The notes under the pieces are model-generated. The model did no database searches. It saw only the letters and a program-made list of their open reading frames with translations, and was not told the origin of the DNA. From NCBI GenBank assembly GCA_947601495.1, contig CANQGE010000002.1:124001-188000 (forward strand): DNA of 64,000 nt, in the 5' to 3' direction. The DNA is from an uncultured Clostridia bacterium (GTDB lineage: Bacteria > Bacillota > Clostridia > TANB77 > CAG-508). The position numbers and the translations under genes were made by a program. Shown piece by piece: positions 10,181-18,204 of this stretch (its first letter is position 1; every line of letters starts with the position of its first letter).

Positions 10181-10202
10181 TTTAAAGCTTCCTTTTTTTA
10201 GA

Positions 10203-12575
10203 TTATTTTAAGAATTTTTTAAAGAATTCGCTGTTTTTTGGTTCTAAATCATTTTGCACTATATCTATGAATTCTTCTATCATTTCTTTAGTGTATTTAC
10301 TTCCTGTTCTTTCATAGAATTTCTTTAGTGGTTTTTGCAAATTCATCATAACTTTTATTGCTCTATTTGTATGTTGTTCTTTAAGAAGCCTGTCCATATA
10401 ATCCATTTGATTATCATAAACCATTTTTCCAACTCTTGTATGTCTTAATTGTTCTAATGTATTTTCTTCTGTTATAACTGATAAGTCTATGTTTCTATTT
10501 GGAATTTTAAAGCCCAGAAGCTCTTCAAAATTTCTATCACTTACGTTTTTTACATTTCCATTGTAATACACTTCTGGATATTTTTTAGTTATGTTTTTAT
10601 CTTCTGAAGTTACTTTTATTCTTTTACTAAGAACAATATCTCTACTTGATTTACCAACTAAAATTTTATATACTCCAGACTCTACAGCCCATTTTTTAGT
10701 TTCCACATTATAGTATTCAAAAGCATCTTTTGATAAAGTAATATGTACAGTTTTTTCTTCTCCAGGATTAAGTTCTATTTTTTCAAAGCCTTTAAGCTCT
10801 TTTACTGGTTTAAATATAGTAGGATTTTCTTGTGAAACATAAACTTGTGCTACTTCTTTTCCTTTTACTTTTCCAATGTTTTTAATTTTAAAGTATACTT
10901 CTACATTTTTATTTACATCTATTTTTAAACCAGAATATTTAAATTTTGTGTAGCTTAGGCCATATCCAAAAGGGAAAAGTACATCTAAATTATTTTTATC
11001 GTAATACCTATAGCCAACATAAATTCCTTCTTTATATTCTACACTTACCTCTGAACCTGGATAGTTATTATAACATGGTGTGTCTTCTAGTTTTAAAGGA
11101 TATGTTTCAGCTAGCTTTCCACTTGGATTTACTTTTCCAACTAAACAATTTATAACTCCTCTTTCTCCAGATTCTCCACCTAAGTATCCACACATTATTC
11201 CTTTAACTTTATCTTTCCATGGCATTACAACAGGTGCTCCGTTTGATAAAGAAACAATAACATTTTTATTTACCTTAGAAATTTCTGTTATTAATTTATT
11301 TTGATTTTCTGGAAGGAATAAATTTTTTCTATCTATTCCTTCTGACTCATAGTTTTCTGTTAGTCCTGCAAAAATTAGAACTACATCATTTCTTTTAGCT
11401 ACTTCTAAAGCTTCTTTTAGCAGTTCTTCATCTTTATCTGAAACTATTCTTTCATAGCCCTTTGCATAATCTATTTCATAACCATATTCAACTAAGCAGT
11501 CATAAGCACTTTCTAAATTATATGGATTTATTGTTGAACTTCCAGCTCCTTGATATCTTGGGTTCTTAGCTAAATCACCAATTAAAGCAAATTTTTTATT
11601 TTTTATTGGCAATATATTGTCATCATTTTTAAGAAGAACCATTGATTCTTCTGCAATTTTTAATGCAATGTCATGATGTTTTTCCATGTCATATTCATCT
11701 GGATTATCTTTTTCTAGAGTTTTAAATGCTATTTTTAAAATTCTATCTACTAATTCATTTAATGTTTCTTCACTTACTCTGCCTTCATTTACAGCATCTA
11801 TTATTTCTTGAACAGCACCTGTTCTTCCTCCTGGCATTTCTAATTCATTACCAGCAATAATTCCAGATACTCTATCATTATTTGCTCCCCAGTCTGTAAT
11901 AACTATTCCGTCAAATTTCCATTCTTTTTTTAGAATATCTAATAAAACTTTATTTTCACTGCAAAAATCTCCATTTACCTTGTTGTATGCACTCATTACT
12001 GCCCATGGTTTTGCTTCTTTAACAATCATTTCAAATGCTTTTAAATAAATTTCTCTTAAAGTTCTTTCATCTATTACAACATTTATAAATCGTCTTTTAT
12101 CTTCTTGATTATTTACTGCAAAGTGTTTTACACAAGCACCAACATTGTTTTTTTGCAAGCCCTTTACATATTCAATTCCTAATTTTCCAGCTAAATATGG
12201 GTCTTCAGCGAAATATTCAAAATTTCTACCACATAAAGGACTTCTTTTCATATTAATTGCAGGACCGAGTAGAATATTTACATTCCAGTGAATTGCTTCT
12301 TTTCCTAAAGCATCACCTAATTTATAAGCAACTTTTTTATTCCAACTGCTTGCTATTGTAGCAGAAGTTGGAAAAGAAGTTGCTATCTCACTTTTATTTA
12401 TTCCTAAGTTATCGGCTTTTAACTTTTGAATTCTTAAGCCATGTGGTCCATCGGACATAGTAATTTTTGGTATGTTTAATCTTTTTATTGCTGCAGTGTT
12501 CCAGTAATCTTTACCAACACACAGGCTAGCCTTTTCTTCAAGTGTCAGTTTATCTATTATTTCCCCATATTGCAT
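10203..12575 (-). CDS. Glycoside hydrolase family 3, beta-glucosidase-like (790 aa)
   Basis: The order is a GH3 N-terminal TIM-barrel domain (~1-300), the alpha/beta C-terminal domain (~320-560) and a fibronectin-III-like domain (~570-650), then an extra ~110-residue helical tail. The nucleophile is the Asp of VITDWGA (~227). KHFAVNNQE and GPAINMKRSPLCGRNFEYFAEDP are the conserved sugar-binding loops. There is no signal peptide, so it should act in the cytoplasm on imported glucosides or oligosaccharides. It has a normal ribosome binding site (AAAAGGAG). Substrate preference cannot be decided. Confidence 0.9.
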   Translation of the reverse strand: MQYGEIIDKLTLEEKASLCVGKDYWNTAAIKRLNIPKITMSDGPHGLRIQKLKADNLGINKSEIATSFPTSATIASSWNKKVAYKLGDALGKEAIHWNVNILLGPAINMKRSPLCGRNFEYFAEDPYLAGKLGIEYVKGLQKNNVGACVKHFAVNNQEDKRRFINVVIDERTLREIYLKAFEMIVKEAKPWAVMSAYNKVNGDFCSENKVLLDILKKEWKFDGIVITDWGANNDRVSGIIAGNELEMPGGRTGAVQEIIDAVNEGRVSEETLNELVDRILKIAFKTLEKDNPDEYDMEKHHDIALKIAEESMVLLKNDDNILPIKNKKFALIGDLAKNPRYQGAGSSTINPYNLESAYDCLVEYGYEIDYAKGYERIVSDKDEELLKEALEVAKRNDVVLIFAGLTENYESEGIDRKNLFLPENQNKLITEISKVNKNVIVSLSNGAPVVMPWKDKVKGIMCGYLGGESGERGVINCLVGKVNPSGKLAETYPLKLEDTPCYNNYPGSEVSVEYKEGIYVGYRYYDKNNLDVLFPFGYGLSYTKFKYSGLKIDVNKNVEVYFKIKNIGKVKGKEVAQVYVSQENPTIFKPVKELKGFEKIELNPGEEKTVHITLSKDAFEYYNVETKKWAVESGVYKILVGKSSRDIVLSKRIKVTSEDKNITKKYPEVYYNGNVKNVSDRNFEELLGFKIPNRNIDLSVITEENTLEQLRHTRVGKMVYDNQMDYMDRLLKEQHTNRAIKVMMNLQKPLKKFYERTGSKYTKEMIEEFIDIVQNDLEPKNSEFFKKFLK

Positions 12576-12686
12576 ATCTTTTGTACTACTCCTTTTTATA
12601 CTTGTATATTATATATCATAACTTTAGAATAATTTCAATTAAAAACTCCTAAAAACAAACATTTTTTTAGAAAATTTTTAAGTTTT

Positions 12687-13083
12687 TTATCTTTCAAATT
12701 CATTTAAATTTTTAAACTCATAACCCATGTTTTTAGCTTCTTTAATAATATCGTCTAAAATGTTTGCATTGTCTTTTGATGTTGCGTGAAGTAGCAAAAC
12801 AGCTCCACTATGCAAATTTTCTAATATTTTCTTTTTTCCATATTCTTCTCTATTTTGTTTTTCAGTATCCCAATCATCATAAGCCAAAGACCACATTACA
12901 GGAACATAGTTTAATTTGCTAATCGTATCTATAACTCTTCTACTGAATTCTCCTTTAGGTGGTCTAAAATATGTCATTTCATAACCAAATTTTTCATATA
13001 AGCTATTATGTAATTTCATAATTTCATCTTTTATTTCATCATCACTAATATTTGGCAAGCATTTATGATTAACAGTATGATTT
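12687..13083 (-). pseudogene. pdaA: pdaA, 3' part (C-terminal half of spore-cortex deacetylase), separated from its 5' part
   Basis: From the recombination core the frame reads H-T-V-N-H-K-C-L-P-N-I-S-D-D and continues through the PdaA C-terminal half, with YFRPPKGEFS, WSLAYDDW and LLLHATSKDNA all present. It corresponds residue for residue to the half missing from the fragment at 18192-18590. A TTG at 13058 gives a nominal 123-residue open frame, but no convincing ribosome binding site supports it as a separate gene. The fragment lacks the catalytic TFD motif, so alone it is unlikely to be active. See the 5' fragment and the intervening element. Confidence 0.9.
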
Positions 13084-13100
13084 TAAGTTATACGGATGAC
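13077..13100. other. Attachment site beside the recombinase (core plus element arm)
   Basis: On the + strand the core ATGATTT (13077-13083) is followed by the element arm TAAGTTATACGGATGAC (13084-13100). This arm matches, inverted, the arm at the other end of the element (GTCATC, two bases, TATA, one base, CTTA). Inverted arms around a short non-palindromic core are what a serine recombinase dimer pair binds. Confidence 0.8.
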
Positions 13101-13133
13101 TTTTTTTATTACTTGCTATTTATATTTTGACAT

Positions 13134-14738
13134 TCATTTTTTATTATTGGCTTGTGAAAAAGTTAATTCAACTGTAATTTTTTTATTACTATCGAATTCA
13201 ATTTTTTTTATTAGTTTTGAGTACATCTCTTTAGTAGGATTTTTCATTTGTAGTATGTCTTTTGCTAGCTTAATCATTTCTATATAATGTTTTTCTATAT
13301 CTTCTTTTTGTAATTTCATCATTTCTGTTTCTATTTGGTGAATTTGCATTAGCAGTTCTTTCTTTTCATTTTGCAATTTGTTATAAATTATAGTAAAGTC
13401 GTCTGTTGTTATAAGTTTATGTACTTTATCTTGATATACTTCTTGCATAATTTGCTCGTTTTCATCAATTTGTTTTTGTATATTTATTTTTTGCTTTCTT
13501 AATATATTAGTTTTACTTTGCACTTTTTCTCCAGCACTTTTATAAACATTCATTATTTCATCTTCTGTATAAGATATTTTTTCTATTTCTTCTTTAATTA
13601 CTTCTTGAACTTTGTTCTTTATTAATTCTTCTGTTATTGGCTTACATTTACAGCTCTTATTTTTGTTTTTATTTGAACACATAAAAGTTCTTTGTTCATA
13701 TATTTGTCCATTTTTTCTCTCGCTTCTTCTTACTTTGTAAGTTGCTTTTCCCCCACATTCTGCGCAAAATATATATTCCTTTAAAGGTACTTCATATCTT
13801 ATTGTTAATGAATTTCTATGTTTATTTAACTTATCTTGTGCTTTTTCCCAAGTTAGCTTGTCAATTATAGGCTCATGCATATTTTTTACAATAATATATT
13901 CATCTTTGCGTGTACTTCTTACTTTTTCCACCTTATGACTTACCTTTTGAAACTTTCTTCCAACTACACTACCTATATATACTTCATTTTTTAGCATTTT
14001 AGCTATTTGTTCACTGTGCCATATATAGCCTTCTGGATTTTTACTTTTTCTATTCATACATACTGGTATTTTTAAATATATTGCAGGAGCATCAATATTT
14101 TTTTCGTTTAACTTTTCTGCAATCTTTATTGTAGACATTCCCTTATATACATACATATCAAAAATTTCTTTTACTATATATCCTACGTTTTTATCTATTA
14201 CTAAATGATTTTTTACACTAGTATCCTTTTTATAACCATAAGGAGCTATTCCTCCTTGAAATTCACCTTTTTCAATCTTCCTTTTTTTTACACTTTTTAT
14301 TTTATTAGAAATATCTTGTGCATAATAATCATTAAAGCTCAATTTGAAGGTCAAAAATTGCAAGCCTTCTGGATTTATTGTATCAACATTATCTCCTATT
14401 GCTATATATCTAATATTATTTGCTGGCAAATATCTTTCTAAATAGTAACCTGTATCTATATGGTCTCTACCGAATCTCGATAAATCCTTTGTTATTATGC
14501 AATTTATTTTGCCTTCTTCTATATCTTGCAACATTTTTTTAAAGCCTGGCCTATTAAAATTTGTTCCTGTATAACCATCATCAGTATATTCTTCCACTGC
14601 CTCTAGTTCATTATGTTCTGTTATATAATTGTTTATTATATCTCTTTGATTTTCTATACTTTCGCTTTCTCGATTATCTCCATCATCTCTTGATAATCGC
14701 ATATATTTTGCTACTTTATAATTATCTATTCTTAGCAT
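13134..14738 (-). CDS. Large serine recombinase (534 aa)
   Basis: The resolvase domain (1-150) has the catalytic Ser16 in YMRLSRDDG, the conserved ENQR, DGYTGTNFNRPGF and ITKDLSRFGRD motifs and the YYAQDISNKIK segment. A recombinase DNA-binding domain follows (~170-300), then a zinc ribbon (CAECGG ... CSNKNKNKSCKC, ~325-365). A coiled coil (~390-480) comes next and a short tail. This is the TnpX/SpoIVCA-type layout that integrates and excises elements at short core sites. The gene ends 50 bases from the attachment core, the usual position for the element's own integrase. Its start overlaps the end of a 40-codon gene. Confidence 0.95.
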   Translation of the reverse strand: MLRIDNYKVAKYMRLSRDDGDNRESESIENQRDIINNYITEHNELEAVEEYTDDGYTGTNFNRPGFKKMLQDIEEGKINCIITKDLSRFGRDHIDTGYYLERYLPANNIRYIAIGDNVDTINPEGLQFLTFKLSFNDYYAQDISNKIKSVKKRKIEKGEFQGGIAPYGYKKDTSVKNHLVIDKNVGYIVKEIFDMYVYKGMSTIKIAEKLNEKNIDAPAIYLKIPVCMNRKSKNPEGYIWHSEQIAKMLKNEVYIGSVVGRKFQKVSHKVEKVRSTRKDEYIIVKNMHEPIIDKLTWEKAQDKLNKHRNSLTIRYEVPLKEYIFCAECGGKATYKVRRSERKNGQIYEQRTFMCSNKNKNKSCKCKPITEELIKNKVQEVIKEEIEKISYTEDEIMNVYKSAGEKVQSKTNILRKQKINIQKQIDENEQIMQEVYQDKVHKLITTDDFTIIYNKLQNEKKELLMQIHQIETEMMKLQKEDIEKHYIEMIKLAKDILQMKNPTKEMYSKLIKKIEFDSNKKITVELTFSQANNKK

Positions 14739-14854
14739 TTTCCATCCCTATTTTCCATTTTTTCAATAAAAGTTTTTTCTAATAAATTCGTTAATATTTC
14801 TTTCAGGTTTTCATTCCCATATATCTTTTTTACGCTATCTTTTAATTCTTTCAT
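14732..14854 (-). CDS. Small protein upstream of and overlapping the recombinase (40 aa)
   Basis: It starts at ATG 14854 with AGGAGG five bases upstream. The product begins MKELKDSVKK and is helical and charged. Its TGC-TAA end overlaps the recombinase ATG (ATGCTAA), so the two are translationally coupled. Function is unknown. The position suggests a partner or directionality factor of the recombinase, which is inference. Confidence 0.65.
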   Translation of the reverse strand: MKELKDSVKKIYGNENLKEILTNLLEKTFIEKMENRDGKC

Positions 14855-14898
14855 AATTTCCTCCTAATTTTTATATTAAAAGGTATTTTTGAAATTTC

Positions 14899-14907
14899 TA
14901 TTTTATG
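14899..14907 (-). promoter_or_regulatory. Possible mother-cell sigma factor -10 element before the recombinase operon
   Basis: CATAAAATA fits the CATAnnnTA -10 pattern of sigma-K promoters and nearly fits that of sigma-E. It is 45-53 bases upstream of the 40-aa gene start. I find no good -35 match at the right distance, and such A+T-rich words arise by chance here. Confidence 0.2.
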
Positions 14908-14940
14908 AATAAAATTTTAAAATTACATATTTTTTAACGC

Positions 14941-14975
14941 AAAAAAAGAGTTAGTATTAATCTAAAAATACTAAC
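14941..14975 (-). terminator. Terminator of the element's cargo operon
   Basis: GTTAGTATT pairs with AATACTAAC across an eight-base loop, followed on the - strand by CTCTTTTTTT. It separates the cargo operon from the recombinase operon. Confidence 0.85.
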
Positions 14976-15000
14976 CCAAATATTTATATAAAACTTTTTA

Positions 15001-15150
15001 TTATTCTTTTGCTAACAATTTCTTTATTTCTTCTTTTGTTTTTCCTTGTTCTAAATACATTTTTATTAGTTTTTGATTTTTTTCATATTCTTCTTTCTTC
15101 TCTTCTGGTATCCTTACCAATTTTCCATCATATGACTTTACTGTAATCAT
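15001..15150 (-). CDS. Small charged protein of the element cargo operon (49 aa)
   Basis: It starts at ATG 15150 behind a strong AAGGAGG site. The product begins MITVKSYDGKLVRIPEEKKE, a short beta-type start followed by a Lys/Glu-rich helix ending LLAKE. The gene lies 20 bases downstream of the 145-aa gene and just before the terminator. The family is not recognised. Confidence 0.65.
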   Translation of the reverse strand: MITVKSYDGKLVRIPEEKKEEYEKNQKLIKMYLEQGKTKEEIKKLLAKE

Positions 15151-15170
15151 TTATTTTTCCTCCTTAATCT

Positions 15171-15608
15171 TTATGTGTTTTTTAAAAAACTTTCTATCTT
15201 TTTTATTATCTTTGCAATTATATTTTCTTTTTTTGTGGTAAGAACTTTTGTAGTTTCTTCTTTTTCTTCATCTTGTATTTTTTTCTTAAATATATCATTA
15301 TAACTATATTTTTCTTCTTTTCTTTTATTTATTCTATTTCTTTCTTCTTGTTGCATTTTTATTATTTTTTCTTTTTGTTCATCAGTACATAAATAATCTC
15401 TAAATAAATTAAACAAAATTGCTCTCGTTTCTTTTAATAATTTTTGTTTTCTCAGTTCTACATTTTCATCATATATAAAAACATATTCTTTATTTTTAGA
15501 TTTTTCTATTGTTTCTATTACTTCTTTCGGAATTTTTTTATATTCTTCCATATTTAAATGGCTTAATATTGTAGAAACTTCTGTACATGCTTCATTATAA
15601 TTATTCAT
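15171..15608 (-). CDS. Small helical protein of the element cargo, paralogous to the gene at 49967-50644 (145 aa)
   Basis: Its ATG overlaps the stop region of the 826-aa gene by 8 bases, indicating coupling. The first ~100 residues follow the pattern E-V-x-x-I-L-x-H-L-N ... Y-K-K-I-P, then a second helical block with C-T-D-E-Q-K-E-K-I. A lysine-rich linker and a short amphipathic C-terminal helix (IIAKIIKKIESFLKN) follow. The same order of motifs appears in the chromosomal 225-aa protein (EIDYIINHMNE ... NKVPEK ... CEDEKRKQELY ... IKEKIMSLFKK). I infer they are one family. No function is known to me. Confidence 0.6.
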   Translation of the reverse strand: MNNYNEACTEVSTILSHLNMEEYKKIPKEVIETIEKSKNKEYVFIYDENVELRKQKLLKETRAILFNLFRDYLCTDEQKEKIIKMQQEERNRINKRKEEKYSYNDIFKKKIQDEEKEETTKVLTTKKENIIAKIIKKIESFLKNT

Positions 15609-18081
15609 CTGTTACTTCCTCATTTCCTTTTGTGGTATCTTTGCTTTGTCCCTTCATGTTTTTATCTACTTCATCACACATTTCAACACTAGATTCCAAT
15701 CCTGCCATTCCTATAGCTTGTCCTGTCAAATCTCTTTTTCCTAACTCGTCAAATTTCTTTCTTACTTCTATTAAATCTCCCAAATCAGAGTCTCTTCCAA
15801 TTATTTGCAAGTTTCCTAAATTTGTTATTTGTGCATTTCCAAAAGTAGCTCTTTCACCTATACTTTGTAGATTTCCTAAACTTGTTACTTTTGAGTCAGT
15901 AAAATAAGCATCTCTACCTATACTTTGTAAATTTCCTAAATCTGTTATTTGTGAATTTCTAAATTTAGCATCTCTTCCTATGCTTTGTAAATTTCCTAAA
16001 TTTGTTACTTGTGAATCTGAAAAATCTCCATCTGCTCCTATACTTTGTAGGTTTCCTAAACTTGTTATTTTAGAGCCATGAAATGAAGCACTTCCTCCTA
16101 TGCTTTTCAAATTTCCTAAGTCTCTTACTTTACCGAAAAAAATAGCATCTCCACCTATCATTTGTAGCTTTTCTAGGTCTGTTATTTCTGAAAGTAAAAA
16201 ATCAGCTTTTCCAAATATGGCTACATATGGATTTTTTGTTAACTTTGCAAGATTTGCATCTCCTATACAAATTTCTTCTTCTGTGCATTGATAATATTCT
16301 GCTATTAATCCTTTTATTTTTTTCAAACTTTCTTTTAGTTGTTTTTTATTTGAATTTTCTCCGCCTTCATGAGTTGTAAAATCTTTTTTAAAACAATATT
16401 CTATAAGATTTGGTATATCTTCTAAAGTTATTTTTCCGTCATCTATTTTTTTCTTATATTCTATTAAACTTTTATTCCATTTCTCTCGTTCTAACCACTC
16501 TTTTCCATTTGCATTTCTATTGTTCTCTAAAAATGATATAGCTACTTCTTCATATTCTTCTTCCATTTCTTGAGCGTCTCCATTTTTTATTCCTCTTACT
16601 TCAGCTATTTCCTCTCCTTCCATTCTTACTGCTATATGTGGTTTTCCTTCATTATCTACAAATACATAAAAATCTCCTTCTGCTAGTTGTAATGATGCAA
16701 ATTGTTTTGTACACCATGGTGTATCTTGTACTAGTGCTGCTAATTTTTTTGCTCCTTCTAGATAATCTTCTTTTTTTGTGCCTTTCTCTTCTGCTTCTCT
16801 TTCTTCTGTTTCTTTACTTTTAAATTTTATCCATTTTCCCTTTCCATATGTATCCACTCCTTTTAAATCTATTCCTCTACTACCTGCTACTTTTCTTTTA
16901 TATGTTTCTATTACTTTAAAATATATATCTGCAAAATTGGAGTTCTTTAGTAGCTCTTCTAAACCTTCAATATCTTCTAAATTTACTTCAATTTTAGTAT
17001 TTGCTGTATTTGCTGTACTTTCTGCATTTTCTACATTTTGTACATTTTCTATATTTTCTATTTTTTTTGAAATTTCATATATATATTTTAATATTTCTTC
17101 ATTTAATATCATATGACTCGCTATAGTTTTATGCAAGTCCCTGCTTTTTACTATTGTTACTGCATCTTTTGATTTTTTATCTTCATCTATTTTTCTGTAT
17201 ACCTTTTTTAATGTTTCTCGAAGCATCATACATTTAAAGGCTGGATCATCTATTTCAGATTTTTTTATTACATCTACTATTTGTCTATATTCAGCATATA
17301 ATTGCTTACTTATTCTTTCTGCTATTTTTTTACATTTTTTCTCTTTTTCAGTTTCACTTTCCAAGTTTGGATCGTATTCTCCTTTTGCTTTTAATGCCTT
17401 TATATCATTATCATATTCTCTTTTCACTTCTTCACTTGTTGGATCTATTTGCATTTCTGTTTCTTGTAATTCGCATAATTTTTTTAAATATGCTTCTATG
17501 TCTGCCCTTATTTTTTCTCCTCTTTCTTTCCAATTTCCTTGTGGTTTTTTTCTCTTTTTCCCATCATAATAATTTTGTACAAATATTTTTTCCCATCTGC
17601 TTAATTCTTTTGTATTTCTTAGATTTGCATCTATACTTAAATTTAAATATCTTTTTTCTTCTAGTCCTTTTTCTATCTCTCCTAAAAATTCTTCTCCTAT
17701 TTTTAATCCTTTGTCATATTCAAAACTTAAGTTATTTACCATCATATCTATTGCTATTTCATTATCTAATACTCCTTTTGCTATTTCCTCTTCTGAATAT
17801 ATTCCAAAATATCTTAACTCATAATCTTTTCTTATTTCTTCAAGCTCATCTTTATGTTCTTCTAATAAACGTGTTTTTATTTTTTCAAATTCTGGAGTAT
17901 TTTCAAAAAAATGTAATAATTCATGTTTATTTGTTTTTTCATAATCTTGGTCTATACTTTCATTTATATAGATAGTTCTTCCTAATGCATATCCTAATAT
18001 ACTTTCATCTCTTATAAATTCTGTTTTTATTCCAAATCTATTATTAAATTCTATTATTCTTTGTTTTATTTCTTCGTTCAT
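15601..18081 (-). CDS. Multidomain cargo protein: zincin-like head, PcfJ-like middle, 20-residue solenoid repeats (826 aa)
   Basis: Residues 53-57 are HELLH, a zinc-metalloprotease HExxH motif, in a small N-terminal domain. The middle is charged and helical. Around residues 450-510 is DTPWCTK ... GDFYVFVDNEGKPHIAVRM ... IAEVRGIKN, which resembles PcfJ-like proteins of plasmids and integrative elements. Residues ~631-768 form seven 20-residue repeats of the type LGNLQSIGRDAxFxxSxITx, a leucine-rich solenoid. There is no signal peptide or membrane helix. It is the main cargo of the element in pdaA. The domain similarities are from motif reading only. A role in defence, toxin delivery or element maintenance is possible but unproven. 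Confidence 0.7.
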   Translation of the reverse strand: MNEEIKQRIIEFNNRFGIKTEFIRDESILGYALGRTIYINESIDQDYEKTNKHELLHFFENTPEFEKIKTRLLEEHKDELEEIRKDYELRYFGIYSEEEIAKGVLDNEIAIDMMVNNLSFEYDKGLKIGEEFLGEIEKGLEEKRYLNLSIDANLRNTKELSRWEKIFVQNYYDGKKRKKPQGNWKERGEKIRADIEAYLKKLCELQETEMQIDPTSEEVKREYDNDIKALKAKGEYDPNLESETEKEKKCKKIAERISKQLYAEYRQIVDVIKKSEIDDPAFKCMMLRETLKKVYRKIDEDKKSKDAVTIVKSRDLHKTIASHMILNEEILKYIYEISKKIENIENVQNVENAESTANTANTKIEVNLEDIEGLEELLKNSNFADIYFKVIETYKRKVAGSRGIDLKGVDTYGKGKWIKFKSKETEEREAEEKGTKKEDYLEGAKKLAALVQDTPWCTKQFASLQLAEGDFYVFVDNEGKPHIAVRMEGEEIAEVRGIKNGDAQEMEEEYEEVAISFLENNRNANGKEWLEREKWNKSLIEYKKKIDDGKITLEDIPNLIEYCFKKDFTTHEGGENSNKKQLKESLKKIKGLIAEYYQCTEEEICIGDANLAKLTKNPYVAIFGKADFLLSEITDLEKLQMIGGDAIFFGKVRDLGNLKSIGGSASFHGSKITSLGNLQSIGADGDFSDSQVTNLGNLQSIGRDAKFRNSQITDLGNLQSIGRDAYFTDSKVTSLGNLQSIGERATFGNAQITNLGNLQIIGRDSDLGDLIEVRKKFDELGKRDLTGQAIGMAGLESSVEMCDEVDKNMKGQSKDTTKGNEEVTDE

Positions 18082-18177
18082 TTTTATTTTTCCTCTTTTT
18101 TCCCTATTCTTTATTTAATAGAAGTTTACTATACCTAAAATTTATTTTCAATATGTTTATATATATTTTATTTTCAA

Positions 18178-18204
18178 GTCATCTCTATATCTTAAAAATG
18201 ATTT
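18178..18204. other. Attachment site at the cargo end (element arm plus core)
   Basis: The element arm at 18178-18197 starts GTCATC and is followed by the core ATGATTT (18198-18204), after which the pdaA 5' part begins. The arm is the inverted match of the arm at 13084-13100. In the excised circle the two arms would flank one core copy in a 44-bp imperfect palindrome whose centre falls on TG within the shared core. Confidence 0.8.

Larger units (their letters stand above)
13077..18204 (-). mobile_element. 5.1-kb serine-recombinase intervening element inside pdaA
   Basis: The element is bounded by two copies of the 7-bp core AAATCAT on the - strand (13077-13083 and 18198-18204). The core-to-core distance is 5,121 bp. 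It carries a large serine recombinase next to one end, a 40-aa gene overlapping it, and a cargo operon encoding 826-, 145- and 49-residue proteins ending at a terminator. Excision at the core joins GGA-AAT-CAT to ACT-GTT-AAT-CAT and restores a continuous 260-codon pdaA. This is the layout of skin-type intervening elements in sporulation genes. No conjugation, replication or phage structural genes are present. Confidence 0.88.

Noticed and set aside
12687-13058. A separate small polysaccharide deacetylase gene
   Set aside because: It lacks the catalytic TFD motif and a credible ribosome binding site, and it is the exact missing half of the pdaA fragment at 18192-18590.
17367-17975. A hydrophobic + strand protein opposite the 826-aa gene
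   Set aside because: It is an antisense frame of Lys/Glu-rich codons, without a ribosome binding site. The same reasoning removes the other hydrophobic antisense frames in the window.
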